A stretch of DNA of 28,446 bases. It comes from Chara braunii. Its lineage: Eukaryota > Streptophyta > Charophyceae > Charales > Characeae. Below the pieces are notes generated by a model. The model was given only the letters and a program-made list of their open reading frames with translations, was not told the origin of the DNA and did not search any database. A program made the translations under genes and the position numbers. Below, piece by piece: positions 1 through 9,459 of this stretch (the stretch's first letter is position 1; the number at the start of each line of letters is the position of its first letter). The stretch spans positions 759,130-787,575 of the forward strand of contig BFEA01000094.1 of NCBI GenBank assembly GCA_003427395.1, read 5' to 3'.

Positions 1-40
<40 letters not shown>
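1..40. repeat. (TC)n microsatellite
   Basis: A pure TC dinucleotide run enters from the left edge, so its full length is unknown. It is followed to about position 165 by T-rich, low-complexity sequence with no coding signal. Confidence 0.97.
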
Positions 41-42
<2 letters not shown>

Positions 43-165
43 CTGCGTGACTTTGTGTTTTACCTTTCGTTTTCTTTCTTTTTTAATTTTTGTGTATTTG
101 ATATTTTTTCAATTTTTTTGTCTTTTCTTTCTTTGTTTTTTTGTTCTGTGAATGTGGTGTCGTAC

Positions 166-300
166 TGAAAGAAGGTGGGCCCGGCCTTCAAGCAGCGACC
201 GGGCCTTCCCTTAGCCGACCCCCGAAGGTGTCGGCGCGTTAACGGGGAAGGCCCGCGGCCGATAGCTGGGCCAAGTACTCAGTCTGGTGGTTTCTGCTCG
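166..300. repeat. GC-rich dispersed repeat, family of 15064-15270
   Basis: A GC-rich block in a T-rich setting. Its right half (about 225-285) aligns to 15200-15262, sharing GTTAAC, CCCGCGGC and GGGCCAAGTAC. The 20-mer around 262-281 also occurs reverse-complemented at about 15071-15090. A partial third copy may lie near 17380. No coding potential was recognised; it is probably a short non-autonomous element. Confidence 0.5.
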
Positions 301-524
301 TTTAGAAGCACCCACTGATGAATCTGTTATCTTAGCCGGAATTCGCTTAAAATAGGGAACTCATCGCTTCGCTTCTTAATCAACCAGTACGTCTGCAGGC
401 CATTTTTCTCCAACGCGCCTCGCATGCTGCCACAACTTTCGGGGCACGGCAGCTGGAGCAAAATGACTGGCGCAGTCAGCCAAAATGAGTCCCAGAGTCG
501 TTCGTCTTTTTTTGGCGTGCAGGG

Positions 525-685
525 CATTTGGAGCCCCAGGCAAAAGTGGCTCAGAAGTACTGGTGTTTCCGTCTTTAACCACATCAAAATGCCCCGCAAC
601 AAAGCTGAGGGTGGTGCAGTGCAGTGTATGTCAGTCTTTAGAGTGGAGTTGATTGATCCATCCACAAGATCAAATTGCATCAACT
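525..685 (+). repeat. Direct-repeat block, first copy (second at 1286-1398)
   Basis: The block runs from GCATTTGGAGCCCC through AACAAAGCTGAGGGTGGTGC and TGTATGTCAGTCTTTAGAG to AAGATCAAATTG. The same order recurs at 1286-1398 with an internal deletion of about 60 bp near the start. The foldback element at 686-1017 sits at its right end. Confidence 0.7.
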
Positions 686-1017
686 AACGACCATTTCGTC
701 AAAATGGACATTTTCTATTTTTTGAACGAAAATGCAACCGAGTTTTTTGGCCGAAAACTCGCCAAAATTTGCTGTTTTTGAGGGTCCAGCGTTTTACAAA
801 CGCTAGACCCCCTGGCTGTACATGGACCTAGATGAGACCAGGCACCTCCAGGCAGGACTGCCTGGAGGTACTTGGTCTCAAGCTAGGTCCATGTACAACT
901 AGGGGGTCCAGCGTTTTACCCTCAGGAACAGCAAATTTTAACGAGTTTTCGGCCAAAAAACCCGGTTTCAATTTCGTTCAACAAAACAAAGATGTCCATT
1001 TTGACGAAATGGCAGTT
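686..1017. mobile_element. Foldback (full-length inverted repeat) element
   Basis: Two arms of about 165 bp meet at a centre near 856-857, where CCTCCAGGCAG (845-855) faces CTGCCTGGAGG (858-868). Pairing continues outward through GTACATGGACCTAG, the GGGTCCAGCGTTTTAC blocks, the CGAGTTTTC/GAAAACTCG blocks and finally CCATTTCGTCAAAATGGAC (691-709) against GTCCATTTTGACGAAATGG (994-1012). AACT occurs on both sides (682-685 and 1018-1021) and may be a 4-bp target duplication, which is weak evidence. No transposase is present, so this would be a non-autonomous MITE or foldback element. Confidence 0.85.
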
Positions 1018-1285
1018 AACTCCCCTCTAAAGCCTGACATACACTGCCTGCACTGCAGCTGGTGCAGTGCAGTGTATGTCAGTCTTTAGAGTGGAGTTGA
1101 TTGATCCATCCACAAGATCAAATTGCATAAACTCCCCTCTAAAGCCTGACATACACTGCACTGCACTGCAGCTGGTGCAGTGGTGTATGTCAGGCTTTAG
1201 AGTGTATGTCTGCAACAAAGCTGAGGGTACACTGCAGCTGGTGCAGTGCAGTGCAGTGTATGTCAGGCTTTAGAGTGTGTCTAGG
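1018..1285. repeat. Nested direct and inverted copies of a GCAGTG/TGTATGTCAG motif
   Basis: The motif GTGCAGTGCAGTGTATGTCAG followed by a CTTTAGAG-like tail occurs near 1063, 1181 and 1251 (also 616 and 1336). It occurs inverted as CTCTAAAGCCTGACATACAC near 1025 and 1136. The pair at 1136-1203 forms a hairpin of about 30 bp per arm. The arrangement looks like repeated fold-back duplication. Confidence 0.75.
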
Positions 1286-1398
1286 CATTTGGAGCCCCGA
1301 GCAAAATGCCCCGAGCAACAAAGCTGAGGGTGGTGCAGTGCAGTGTATGTCAGTGTTTAGAGTGGAGTTGATCGATCCACAAGATCAAATTGGATCTT
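1286..1398 (+). repeat. Direct-repeat block, second copy of 525-685
   Basis: It repeats GCATTTGGAGCCCC, AACAAAGCTGAGGGTGGTGC and the AGTGGAGTTGATCGATCC region. It lacks about 60 bp of the first copy and is not followed by the foldback element, so it gives a rough empty-site comparison for 686-1017. Confidence 0.65.
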
Positions 1399-1527
1399 CT
1401 CAGTCTCCTGAGGGTGCGGCATACTTTAATATCTGGAAAATTTCAGGAACATCAAATCGGCGGGCCTATAAGCCTCTTCTTTCACCAGAGTTTCCCTTAG
1501 AGCTGCCCACAAAGGAAATTTCAGTTT

Positions 1528-1528
<1 letters not shown>

Positions 1529-1562
<34 letters not shown>

Positions 1563-1690
1563 CCCCTTGTGGTTCAAGTGGTTGTTGATTTCACTTTCAC
1601 CAGTGAAGTGCGCGCTCTGCAAACGTATCGCATATAATAATATAGATGGCATTCAAACTGCAAATGCCTTATCCTCGGGAAGAAAAAGAC
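1529..1690 (-). mobile_element. Retroposon-like arm with poly(T), sharing cox1-like sequence
   Basis: A 34-base T run (1529-1562) is followed by CCCC and a unit (about 1566-1690) that recurs inverted at 2190-2300. Read on the minus strand, the unit ends in a poly(A) tail, as a short retroposon would. Positions about 1578-1622 match the cox1 pseudogene at 10105-10149 with only about three differences, including GTGAAGTGCGCGCTCTGCAA. Confidence 0.65.
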
Positions 1691-1884
1691 GATGACATGC
1701 GAACGAATGGTCTCCAATGCTTGTGACTGCATCTTCAACACTTTCCACATCAGGCACATTGCAAAAAGCTTACATGCCTTATCCTCGGGAATAAAAAGAT
1801 GATGACATGCGAACGAATGGTCTCCAATGCTTGTAACTGCATCGTCAACACTTTCCACATCAGGCACATTGCAAAAAGGTTATC
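1664..1884. repeat. 110-bp tandem duplication
   Basis: Two adjacent copies (1664-1773 and 1774-1884) begin ATGCCTTATCCTCGGGA and end CATTGCAAAAAG. They differ at only a few positions, so the duplication is fairly recent. A run of 16 A (1889-1904) follows. Confidence 0.93.
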
Positions 1885-2059
1885 CATTAAAAAAAAAAAA
1901 AAAACAGATCAATTTGATGATGCTAACTCTCTTGTCCGTCATGCGAACGTCTGCTTGCCAATCCACCTCAGGAAGAATGCTTTGAAGAACATAGCCGGTA
2001 TATAAACTTTTGGGTGGTTTAGGTAGTCGTGTCAAGAACTATCAATAGTCAATTACCGG

Positions 2060-2134
2060 GAGCAGCCTAACCATTCTAGGCTACCAGAGTGGCCCGGGAC
2101 CACTTGCCCGGCCCGGCCAGGAAAAAAAAAAAAA
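2060..2134 (+). mobile_element. GC-rich cassette with poly(A) tail
   Basis: A GC-rich stretch with CCCGGGACCACTTGCC and GCCCGGCC ends directly in 13 A (2122-2134). Similar GC-rich blocks next to A or T runs occur at 11000-11115, 13150-13200, 24265-24365 and 27178-27290. The tail suggests a retroposed short RNA; the family link between blocks rests on composition and short shared words only. Confidence 0.4.
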
Positions 2135-2189
2135 TTGGTAAAGAATTTTGATGTCGTGACCCTGAGGCAAAAGTTGTTCAGTTTTTTTT

Positions 2190-2314
2190 TTCCCCCGAGG
2201 AAAAGACGTTGGCATGTCATCTATAGTATTATATACGAAAGGTTTGCAGAACGCGCACTTCACCGGTGAAAGTGAAATAAACAACCACCTGAACTACAGG
2301 AAAAAAAAAAAAAA
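2190..2314 (+). mobile_element. Retroposon-like arm, inverted copy of 1529-1690
   Basis: The reverse complement of about 2190-2300 aligns to 1566-1690 (CACTTTCACC, GTGAAGTGCGCG, TCTGCAAAC, a TATAATA block and TCCTCGGG). It ends in 14 A (2301-2314). With the left arm it bounds a 790-bp segment with poly(T) on the left and poly(A) on the right. Confidence 0.65.
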
Positions 2315-3298
2315 GAGGCATGCCGTGCTGCGGTCGAGCGCCGCAGCCCTCACCACCACATAAGGCGCTAAACCTGAGGTCGCCATGCCCAGGGCGTCCT
2401 TACCTCCCACGACGGCCATAGCTGTGCTTCACGGCTATGGACTTTTTCTAACGTGACCGACAACTGTGTCGGGAGTGGGGGCGGCGCGCTATATACATGC
2501 TATATGCAACTAAGATCATACGAGTCGCAGAGCATCAGGTCTTCAGAGATGGAACTTCATCATAGGTATCTGTATCTGCTGCGGTTGCTGCTTCGCTTCA
2601 TGCGAGCTCGTCAGGGGAGTGAAGCTGTCGGAGCATGGCGATATCTCTGCCTGCGGATTGGCTTCCCGTAAGAAAGACCGTGATGGGCGATTGTTGCCGG
2701 CATCTAGCTCCTGTCCATCAGGAAAACTTGAGCGTTACGTTTGTCGTCCAAGTGTTAACTCTTATCTCGGAGTGCGCGCCGTGTTAGGCGATGTTTTTGA
2801 CTGTCACGAGTTTCATACGGGAGCGCGATCTTTATCGCCGCTTTAAGCGAATACTTCTTCTTTTAAACCAGCAGTACATCCGAAAAAGGATATTGAGCCG
2901 TCCATGGCCTCTCCAAAATCTTTTTTTTTTTTTTTTTTTTTTGTTTGTTTGTTTTGAAAGAAGGGCCCAGTGCCCAAGGCTTCCATTATCGAATTGAATA
3001 CAACGCAGACACACGCCTCTTCCCATTAGGGCTGAAAGAGCCTCGGCCACTGCTCCCGTAGAGACAGCTTCCCTATTCAAGTAAAATAGTGCATGATCGC
3101 CGAGCATTGATTGCTTCCCCAGGAGGGAAGGATTAACCCAGCCCCATAGACAGTCAAGTTTCGCCCTTCTATAACAAGCCAACAATGATTAGACCTTACA
3201 AAGCAAAATTATGGGGGGAGATTATAGCAGGGCAAAGGAAGACAAGCACAAATGCTAGGGGTGCTGATAAGAGCAGACACCGCTAGCATACTCGGGGA
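2315..3298. other. Intergenic, no gene recognised
   Basis: A GC-rich patch at 2330-2450 contains a short hairpin around GGCCATAGC/GGCTATGG. A 22-base T run lies at 2921-2942. The short open frames have no recognisable domain and no ATG-initiated frame worth reporting. Confidence 0.6.
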
Positions 3299-3356
3299 GG
3301 CTCCATCTATTGGTGGGGAGCAACACCTGCTGGAAACCGGGTCCAGCGTCCCTTGA
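3299..3356 (-). repeat. Dispersed repeat R1, copy 1
   Basis: It shares GGGGAGCAACACCTGCTGG and AAACCGGGTCCAGCGTCCC with 4424-4480 in the same orientation. A reverse-complement relative is at 15908-15953. Orientation is assigned from the other two copies, where the poly(A) side can be seen. Confidence 0.8.
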
Positions 3357-3732
3357 CATTTAGAATTGAGTGGTCTGTAAACAAACAGGGCTCAAGTTGA
3401 CATGCCACGTGTCCATCGTACTAAAAACATGAGTGGTCACCTAAAGCGACACATAGGCACACTCGACTGACTGATGAGCAGCATTGATTGCCCTCAATCG
3501 AGGGGATTAATTGCCCATCATAGTCCAAATCAAATCCCTACTCTGAAACCCTCATCAGCTGCCAACAAACCCTTGCAGCGCCATGAGGAGGAGAGGCATT
3601 CAGAATAGGAAGTTAGAAAGCTAACCTCCACTGAATATGACAAAAATCGTGGACGGAGCCCGCTGCACCGAGCGACCACTCCCATCGGAATCGCTGTTGT
3701 AAATGTTGACATCACAGCCGGCAAAATGGTCG

Positions 3733-4380
3733 TTAATACTCGCTATTATCGGTGGCGACGACCTGAATCAGGCTGAATGACTTCGATGCGCAAGTCATCG
3801 CCATCACCATGAAGATCACAGTCGTCGCCGTTATTGTTGTTGTTGTTGTTGTTATTTTTGTCGTCGTTGCTGATGTTGTTGCTGATGTTGTTGTTGTCGT
3901 TGCTGTCATTGTTGTTATCACCACAATCGTTTTTGTCGTCGTTGTTGTTGTTGCTTTTGTCATTGTTGTTGTTGTTGTTGTTGAGATCGATGGCAAAACA
4001 GGTGAAATTGTCATCGTCTTTGCAGTCGATGTTCGGTTGATGCTGTTGTCGTCTTGCGTGGTGTCGTCATCGTCATCATAGTAGCGGTCCTCCAGCGTAG
4101 CGCAAAGACCTTGCCCTTCCCCAAGCTCGTCGTAGTACTGCAGCATCAAGTCGTCCAGTCGTGGAGAGCCTGTAATAGCATCCAGGTGGGGGGGCGGCCC
4201 CTCCTCCAACCCCCATGTAACCTCCAGCAAACACCGCATACTGTGGATCCACGAGATTGACGGTACTTTCCTTTCAACTGCAGCCGATCTCGGCTTCGCC
4301 ACCACCTGGCTTGCACACTCACTGCCCGCTTGAACAGTAGCAAGCCATGCATGAACTCCTAGTTCCCGCGAACGCGCCAT
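3733..4380 (-). CDS. Hypothetical protein, weak ORF
   Basis: The first ATG is at 4380 and the stop at 3733, giving about 215 residues; the frame also opens upstream through a lysine run encoded by a poly(A) tract. The first half has mixed composition, including SPRLDDLMLQYYDELGEG and a DDDDD acidic patch. The second half is almost only threonine, encoded by the trinucleotide repeat at 3826-3990, and is unlikely to have been selected as protein. No domain was recognised. It could be one exon of a gene, or chance openness caused by the triplet repeat. Confidence 0.2.
   Translation of the reverse strand: MARSRELGVHAWLATVQAGSECASQVVAKPRSAAVERKVPSISWIHSMRCLLEVTWGLEEGPPPHLDAITGSPRLDDLMLQYYDELGEGQGLCATLEDRYYDDDDDTTQDDNSINRTSTAKTMTISPVLPSISTTTTTTMTKATTTTTTKTIVVITTMTATTTTTSATTSATTTKITTTTTTITATTVIFMVMAMTCASKSFSLIQVVATDNSEY
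3826..3990. repeat. Imperfect GTT/GTC trinucleotide repeat
   Basis: Nearly every triplet is GTT, GTC or GCT-like. Stops are therefore absent from several frames, which explains the overlapping open frames here. Confidence 0.9.
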
Positions 4381-4393
4381 CACCAACCACCAC

Positions 4394-4480
4394 TTTTTTT
4401 TTTTTTTTTTTTTTTTTACAACAAGCTCCACCTATTAGTGGGGAGCAACACCTGCTGGAAACCGGGTCCAGCGTCCCATA
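4394..4480 (-). mobile_element. Dispersed repeat R1, copy 2, with poly(T)
   Basis: A 24-base T run (4394-4417) leads into TACAACAAGCTCCACC and the R1 core (4424-4480). On the minus strand this is R1 followed by GCTTGTTGTA and a poly(A) tail, as expected for a SINE-like retroposon. A short echo of its end, CCCAGCGTCCCATAG, recurs at 4526-4540. Confidence 0.6.
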
Positions 4481-4540
4481 GATACAACCATATCCTCCCA
4501 AATTGGCACGAACTGAGAACCCGGCCCAGCGTCCCATAGC

Positions 4541-5095
4541 GAGCACGTTCAGAAAACTCGTCAGAGAATTTCATGAAAAATGAGACTAAGACTAAGAACC
4601 TACTGGAGGAATCCAATTGGCCTAAGAATGGAGCTTGGAAATTGAGATAGAGCTCAAGGAAATTGAAGCTATTCCAGACCTAGACAACTTCATGAGTAAG
4701 CAAATTTCAGAAACAACTCTGAAAGACCCCCATCAATCCACTTAACCTCACTCCAGCAAGACTGACTGCAGCAGAGCCACCATCTCTGCTGTTGCTATAC
4801 CATACTCCCATCCTACCAGCTAGCCCCCTCACTGGTAAGACGCGTGATAACCCACCATCTTCTCCCACTCACCTTCATTTAAGATCATTTGAGATACCGG
4901 GACCATTACCCGGCTTCAGCTAAGAACAGACTTCTTTTTTTATTTTTAACTAACGACACTTGCTGTAGTTCAAGAAGCATATAGACAGGGATCCTACAAA
5001 TGCTCCAGAACCTTAGAAATCCCTAACAAACCTTTCCAAGGCTCTCCAACGCTGTCTTACTCCCTGCCGAGCTCTTCCGGGTCTCACACCCCCAC
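4541..5095. other. Intergenic, no gene recognised
   Basis: AC-rich unique-looking sequence. A short block at about 4892-4935 (GATACCGGGACC, then ACCCGGC and a T run) may be another small retroposon relic. Nothing else could be supported. Confidence 0.5.
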
Positions 5096-5764
5096 CACTT
5101 GCTGGGTTACAGGGCGACACAACTCGCCCCAGCTCCGACCAGCGTCGTCCCAGCAGCAACCCATGGTTGTCCCGTGGAATGCTCGCCCCAAAGCATCCCC
5201 AGATCTCTCTACCAGGCCTCACGCTCCTGCAACAGCAGGTCACAGGGCAACCCCCAGCACCGGCCAGCGTCGTTCTGGCGTCGAACAACCTCAGATCACC
5301 GAGTGTAACAGCGTAGAACCACCTAAGAAAAATTATCAGGAATCCCCAAAGTCATAAACCATTTATGAGACCCCCGTCAGACCCAAACTGAGAACATACA
5401 AGGAAACCACCCACAAACCACCTCCTTCCCCGCACTGCAGAGGGAAGACTACAGCCCAGATAGTCAGTCCTCGTACCAGAACTCACCCGGTCTCATACCC
5501 CCCATGCTAGGGTGACAGAGCCCCACCAACTGCCCCAGCACCGACCAAAACTAGTTCTGACGGATAGGAAGTGTCTTCCTCCCTCGACAGCTTCCTTAGC
5601 TGCACAGCCCCCACGGTTACAGGGTCACCGCCCCGGCAACAGCTATGTTGAGCAAGATGGTTATGCCTTCCACCCTCGGCATAGCTTCAATAGTCTCGAG
5701 CTCCCCCTAGTTACAGAGCAACTGCTCCAGCACCGACCATTGTCGCCCCACCCCACCCTTCTAA
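5096..5764. repeat. Degenerate tandem repeat, about 100-135 bp units
   Basis: The pattern GGTTACAGGGC, then CCCCAGCACCGACCA and often GCGTCGT, recurs at about 5103, 5237, 5510, 5613 and 5710. Spacings are roughly 134, 273, 103 and 97 bp, so units have diverged and at least one is missing or unrecognisable. Open frames across it are proline-rich and differ between units, so coding is unlikely. Confidence 0.6.
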
Positions 5765-7230
5765 TAGACTGACCACCCTGGACACTAGACCATCCTCTGC
5801 CCGCGCCTCCCCTTGCTAAAACCCATCCTTCCCCTTCCTGGGTACTGAGACACTTTTTGAGAGAAAACTTAAGAACAGAACTACCAGGGACATCAACAAA
5901 AGGACTGCGAAAATATGAACATACCAGCACCTATTGTTCCCACAGGGAGAGGGGAAGAGCGGGGAAAATACAGCCCTCTCTCCCTCTGGGGACTTCAGCG
6001 CCTGTTGAGGCCTCAATAACTTGTAAAAGGGATCACAAGAGCCAAAAATGGTTATTCCCCGCCCTCAAAACAACCCTCTGTTTGTTTGCTGCCTCCGTGG
6101 GAAGGCACCCCCTTACCTCCCCGCCCCAGTTCCAAACAGCCCCCAGAATACCCCTCCCGCTCCCTTGGTTGCATACAATACCCCCTAGAGTATGCCCCGA
6201 CAGAGCAAAAGATCCCCTTCACCTTCCTGGCCCGCCCCCTCCAAGCGGAACAGCCCTCTCAACTCTCACCTTGCTAAAATCAGCACCCCTTGTCTTCTCT
6301 CCCCAACCGCCATCACTGACTCGGCCCAGAAATCAGCGTGGCTCAAGAGAGGACAAGCCCACGATACCGTCCCAACCCTCTCAAGGATCACACCACCCAC
6401 CTTGTGTAATCCTCGCAGGGAGGGACTCCAACTCTAGGGGAGATAACCCCTCCAGCACCTCTGACCCCTATCTAATGACAGCATCACAGATTGAGACCTC
6501 AAGTTGCTAAGACTAATTGCTAGAAAAGCCCGACATCAGAAAACCCACTGGGATAACGAGTAAGATCAGGAATTATATGAGAAATCACACAGACAACAAG
6601 TCAAGCATCCAAGGGTTTGAATCGTGAATTTTGAGCATCAAAGTCAAAAATGAAAAAGAGAATACGATTTGATATACGATTTGAAAATTCAAGTGAGAAA
6701 AACACAATAGAGAATCACTTCTCCTATCCCAGCGGACTTTCGATTCAGCCCACCACTCAGTTCTCACCCCTACGTGTATTTCACCCCACGTCACTCACCC
6801 CTACGCACACCTAGTAACTCCCCTCCTTACTGACCTCGCCCTCCCAAGAGGTCCAACGATAACACGCCATGTGGCACGCAAACGGTCAGTTCAGAGGCCA
6901 CGTCAGATGACGAAGGCACCGTCCTGACGTGTCGCGTGAAGAGCAGGCCGGGCCGTGCCGGCCGGTCCCCAGCGGGGGACCAAGGTGCGAGCGGTCCATA
7001 ACGCAGCGCCTCCCGCTGCTGTTTACTTTTTTGGGTTGTTTTGCTACAAGCACATCCTGTCTCTCAGTCAAAACCCTAAGTGGATGTGCCCATCAATTGT
7101 CACGATCCGTGAGATAAAATGAACGTGGAGCAAATCCATAAAGTAATTATTTCAGCAAGTAAGGAAAATGAGTATGCATGTCCCCCTAGTAGGTCTTCAA
7201 TCAACAAAATCATCATCCAAAAGGGAGACC
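5765..7230. other. Intergenic, C-rich, no gene recognised
   Basis: The plus strand is C-rich up to about 6500, producing proline-rich open frames without recognisable domains. Around 6899-6932 an 8-bp inverted repeat CACGTCAG/CTGACGTG is followed by a GC-rich patch with a GGTCCCC/GGGGACC hairpin (6963-6981). No promoter or RNA gene could be supported. Confidence 0.5.
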
Positions 7231-7239
7231 AGTAATGAA

Positions 7240-7345
7240 AAGGATGAACAAATCGAATCGATCGAAGTCAATCCACTCAATCCAATCAATCACCACAATC
7301 AAATCAATCACTCATATCAATCCAATCTATGAAATCAAAGTTCGA
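7240..7345. repeat. Imperfect AATC-rich simple repeat
   Basis: The words AATC, CAATCAATC and AATCAAATC dominate. The open frame here reads as isoleucine/serine low complexity. Confidence 0.6.
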
Positions 7346-7784
7346 ACCACTCGAGGGGGGGAGATCTCAACGATCAAACTAATGCTCCTCCCAGACTGGT
7401 ATGAGACCGCGCCATATCTCTCCCTCATGACAAACCATAAACTTCATCAATCTTGTCCTTCCAAACCTCATGGTGGAGGGAAGGCGAGAGGAGTCTAAGT
7501 AGTACCAAAAAATGAAGGCGAGATCGCATTAAACACATCGGAGATTCCAATCCGACAATAAAAAACACAGAGAGTCTCGCACATCGAGGCACGAGAGAAG
7601 TCAAAACACTTCCCAAATATGACGAACACGCAGACGAGCAGGCCCCCATGCAATCAACCATTCCTTCTCTTGCCCAAGTCTCGCTGCCCAAAATGCATCA
7701 AGATACTCAATAATAGGAAGAGCCGCTGATACAAAATCTGAGCCTTCACATCAATCTTCATTATACCCCTGGGAGCTTGTGTCA

Positions 7785-7902
7785 TTGGTTGTGAATTGAA
7801 AAGCTCAGCAGTCCGTCAGATGTCTTTTTGCTGTTGACCAGAGTTGGCGTCATTGTTTGTGGATTGAGAAGCTCACCAGGTCCGTCAGATGTCTTCATGA
7901 TA
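7785..7902. repeat. Direct repeat, about 67-bp spacing
   Basis: GGTTGTGAATTGAAAAGCTC plus GTCCGTCAGATGTCTT near 7787-7826 is repeated near 7854-7894 with small differences. The flanking stretches 7346-7784 and 7903-8590 hold no feature I can support. Confidence 0.65.
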
Positions 7903-8589
7903 CCCGAAGAAGTTGGCGACGCTTCTTTAGATGATGTTGTAGTTGTAGTCATCGTGATAAAATGTAGTCATGCGGGCGAGTGGCTAAACATTAGCTGCCC
8001 CTCCCCCACCCAACCGTCCACCAGTGGAGAGGGTGCGGCTAGTTCGTTAGATGAGTCCATAATGCACAGCGGAACACTTACCTCAGTTGTTGATGTTGGT
8101 ATTGCTGTCATGATTGTTGGATAAGGCGCAGACTCCGGTGAGGCTAGTGACAATGAGCAGTCGAGAAGAGAGTGCCCATCCGCCGCCATACATGCTGACA
8201 GCTCCCCACCCACACTATTCACCAAAGCGACACCCTGAGCACACCCCAATTCGAATACCTCGTAGGATTCACTCACGAGGGCATCAATCTGGCTCCTACC
8301 AGGAAGAGCAGCATGCTGACAAATACAGCCCTCCGTCAATTCCCCAATTACCTCCAGCATTTCATCCATGGTAGCTTTCACCCATCCAACCAGTGAGATC
8401 GTCCCCCCTGTGCTCGCAAACCTAGACAGGTCAGGCGTGGAGAGGCCTTAGGAGAGCCTCGATCTGCTTTTTCGGATGTCCTGGTGGTCTAAGTGTTTCT
8501 TTAGTTCTTTTGGTTTTGGCATTTCGTCTCTGTTCCTTCTCGCCTCTGCTACACGAATGTGGCCTGACATATTACTTTTGGTTTGTTTT

Positions 8590-8920
8590 CATCGGTCCTT
8601 TCGGAGTTGATGGTAATCGTGCTAACCTTGACTAGGAATTTTGCGGTGCATCAAGATTTAGAATTGGTCGAAACCCTAATTAGGAAATTAATTGCGGTGT
8701 TTTTGTTGGGAACTTGGGCCTGGGAATTTCGTTACGGTAACCGTAATAACCCTAATTAGCAATTTCGTGGTGCATTACCATTTCGGAATTAATCGAAACC
8801 CTTGTTAGGAAACTCGTTGCGGAGTCTTTGTTGGGACTGGGATTTTGGTTGTCGTGTTCTTGTTGGAATTGATAGAAACCCTAGTTGGTAAGTTCGGTAC
8901 GGTGTTTTTTCTTTTTCAGG
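8590..8920. repeat. Degenerate minisatellite with AAACCCTAAT-like blocks
   Basis: The pattern GAATTRRTCGAAACCCT, TAGGAAATT and TTGCGGTG then TTTGTTGGGA recurs about four times with 80-100 bp spacing, joined by TAACCCTAATTAG. A worn relative lies near 12705-12780. The CCCTAA words recall plant telomere repeats, but there is no tandem heptamer array. Confidence 0.55.
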
Positions 8921-9039
8921 CTTCATTTCCGTGCGCATGGGTGCCCCCGGGACGCACGGATCCTTGCACAGCCGCACTGCCGTGCAGATCCCCCATGCGG
9001 CCCTAGCACGGTGTTCAGGAAAAAATGCTAACTTTTTCT

Positions 9040-9342
9040 CTGCTTTGTCTTCCTCCCTAGTCTTCTACCTTCTTCATCCCCTCCTGCCATCTCCTTCATC
9101 CCTTCCACTCCCTCCTACTCTCCCCCTGCTCCCGCCTACTTCCCCTCCCGCCATCTTCTTTGTCCCTCCCACAACCTCCTACTTCCACTCCCGCCATCCC
9201 CCTCGGCGCTCCCACTATCGTCCACCTCTCTCCCGCCACTTCGTTTTTGCTCTTCCGCCATCCTCCCACCTCCCTCCAGTCACTTCCTTCCTGCTGTTCC
9301 ACCATCTTCCACCTCTTTTCCGTCGTCTTCTTCCTACCTTGA
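9040..9342. repeat. CT-rich minisatellite, left block
   Basis: CTCCCGCCATC, CCTCCTACTT and CCTCCCACC are reiterated on a strongly pyrimidine-rich plus strand. The same repeat appears in the same orientation at 10665-10905, on the other side of the mitochondrial insert. Confidence 0.8.
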
Positions 9343-9450
9343 CACCTGCCCAGTGCCGGAAGGTGAAAAGGAGAAGTGACATAAGCTTCGAATGGAAGCC
9401 CCAGTAAACGGCGGGCCGACGACAGTAACTCTAATTGTCAACTTTATGAC
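9343..9450 (+). rRNA. rnl: Mitochondrial large-subunit rRNA fragment (nuclear insert)
   Basis: The stretch contains CACCTGCCCAGTGCCGGAAG (about 9349-9368) and then GAAGCCCCAGTAAACGGCGG (about 9392-9412). These are two adjacent conserved blocks of bacterial/mitochondrial 23S-type rRNA, in correct order and near-correct spacing; they lie just before the conserved CCGTAACTATAACGG segment. Only that segment's distorted remains (about 9413-9440) follow, so the fragment is about 100 bp and nonfunctional. The intervening GGAGAAGTGACATAAGCTTC also resembles plant mitochondrial 26S rRNA. Confidence 0.8.
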
Positions 9451-9459
9451 AGTTATTAA

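Noticed and set aside
5857-6510. 217-codon proline-rich plus-strand frame
   Set aside because: The region is C-rich on the plus strand, overlapping frames are also open, and no motif was seen.
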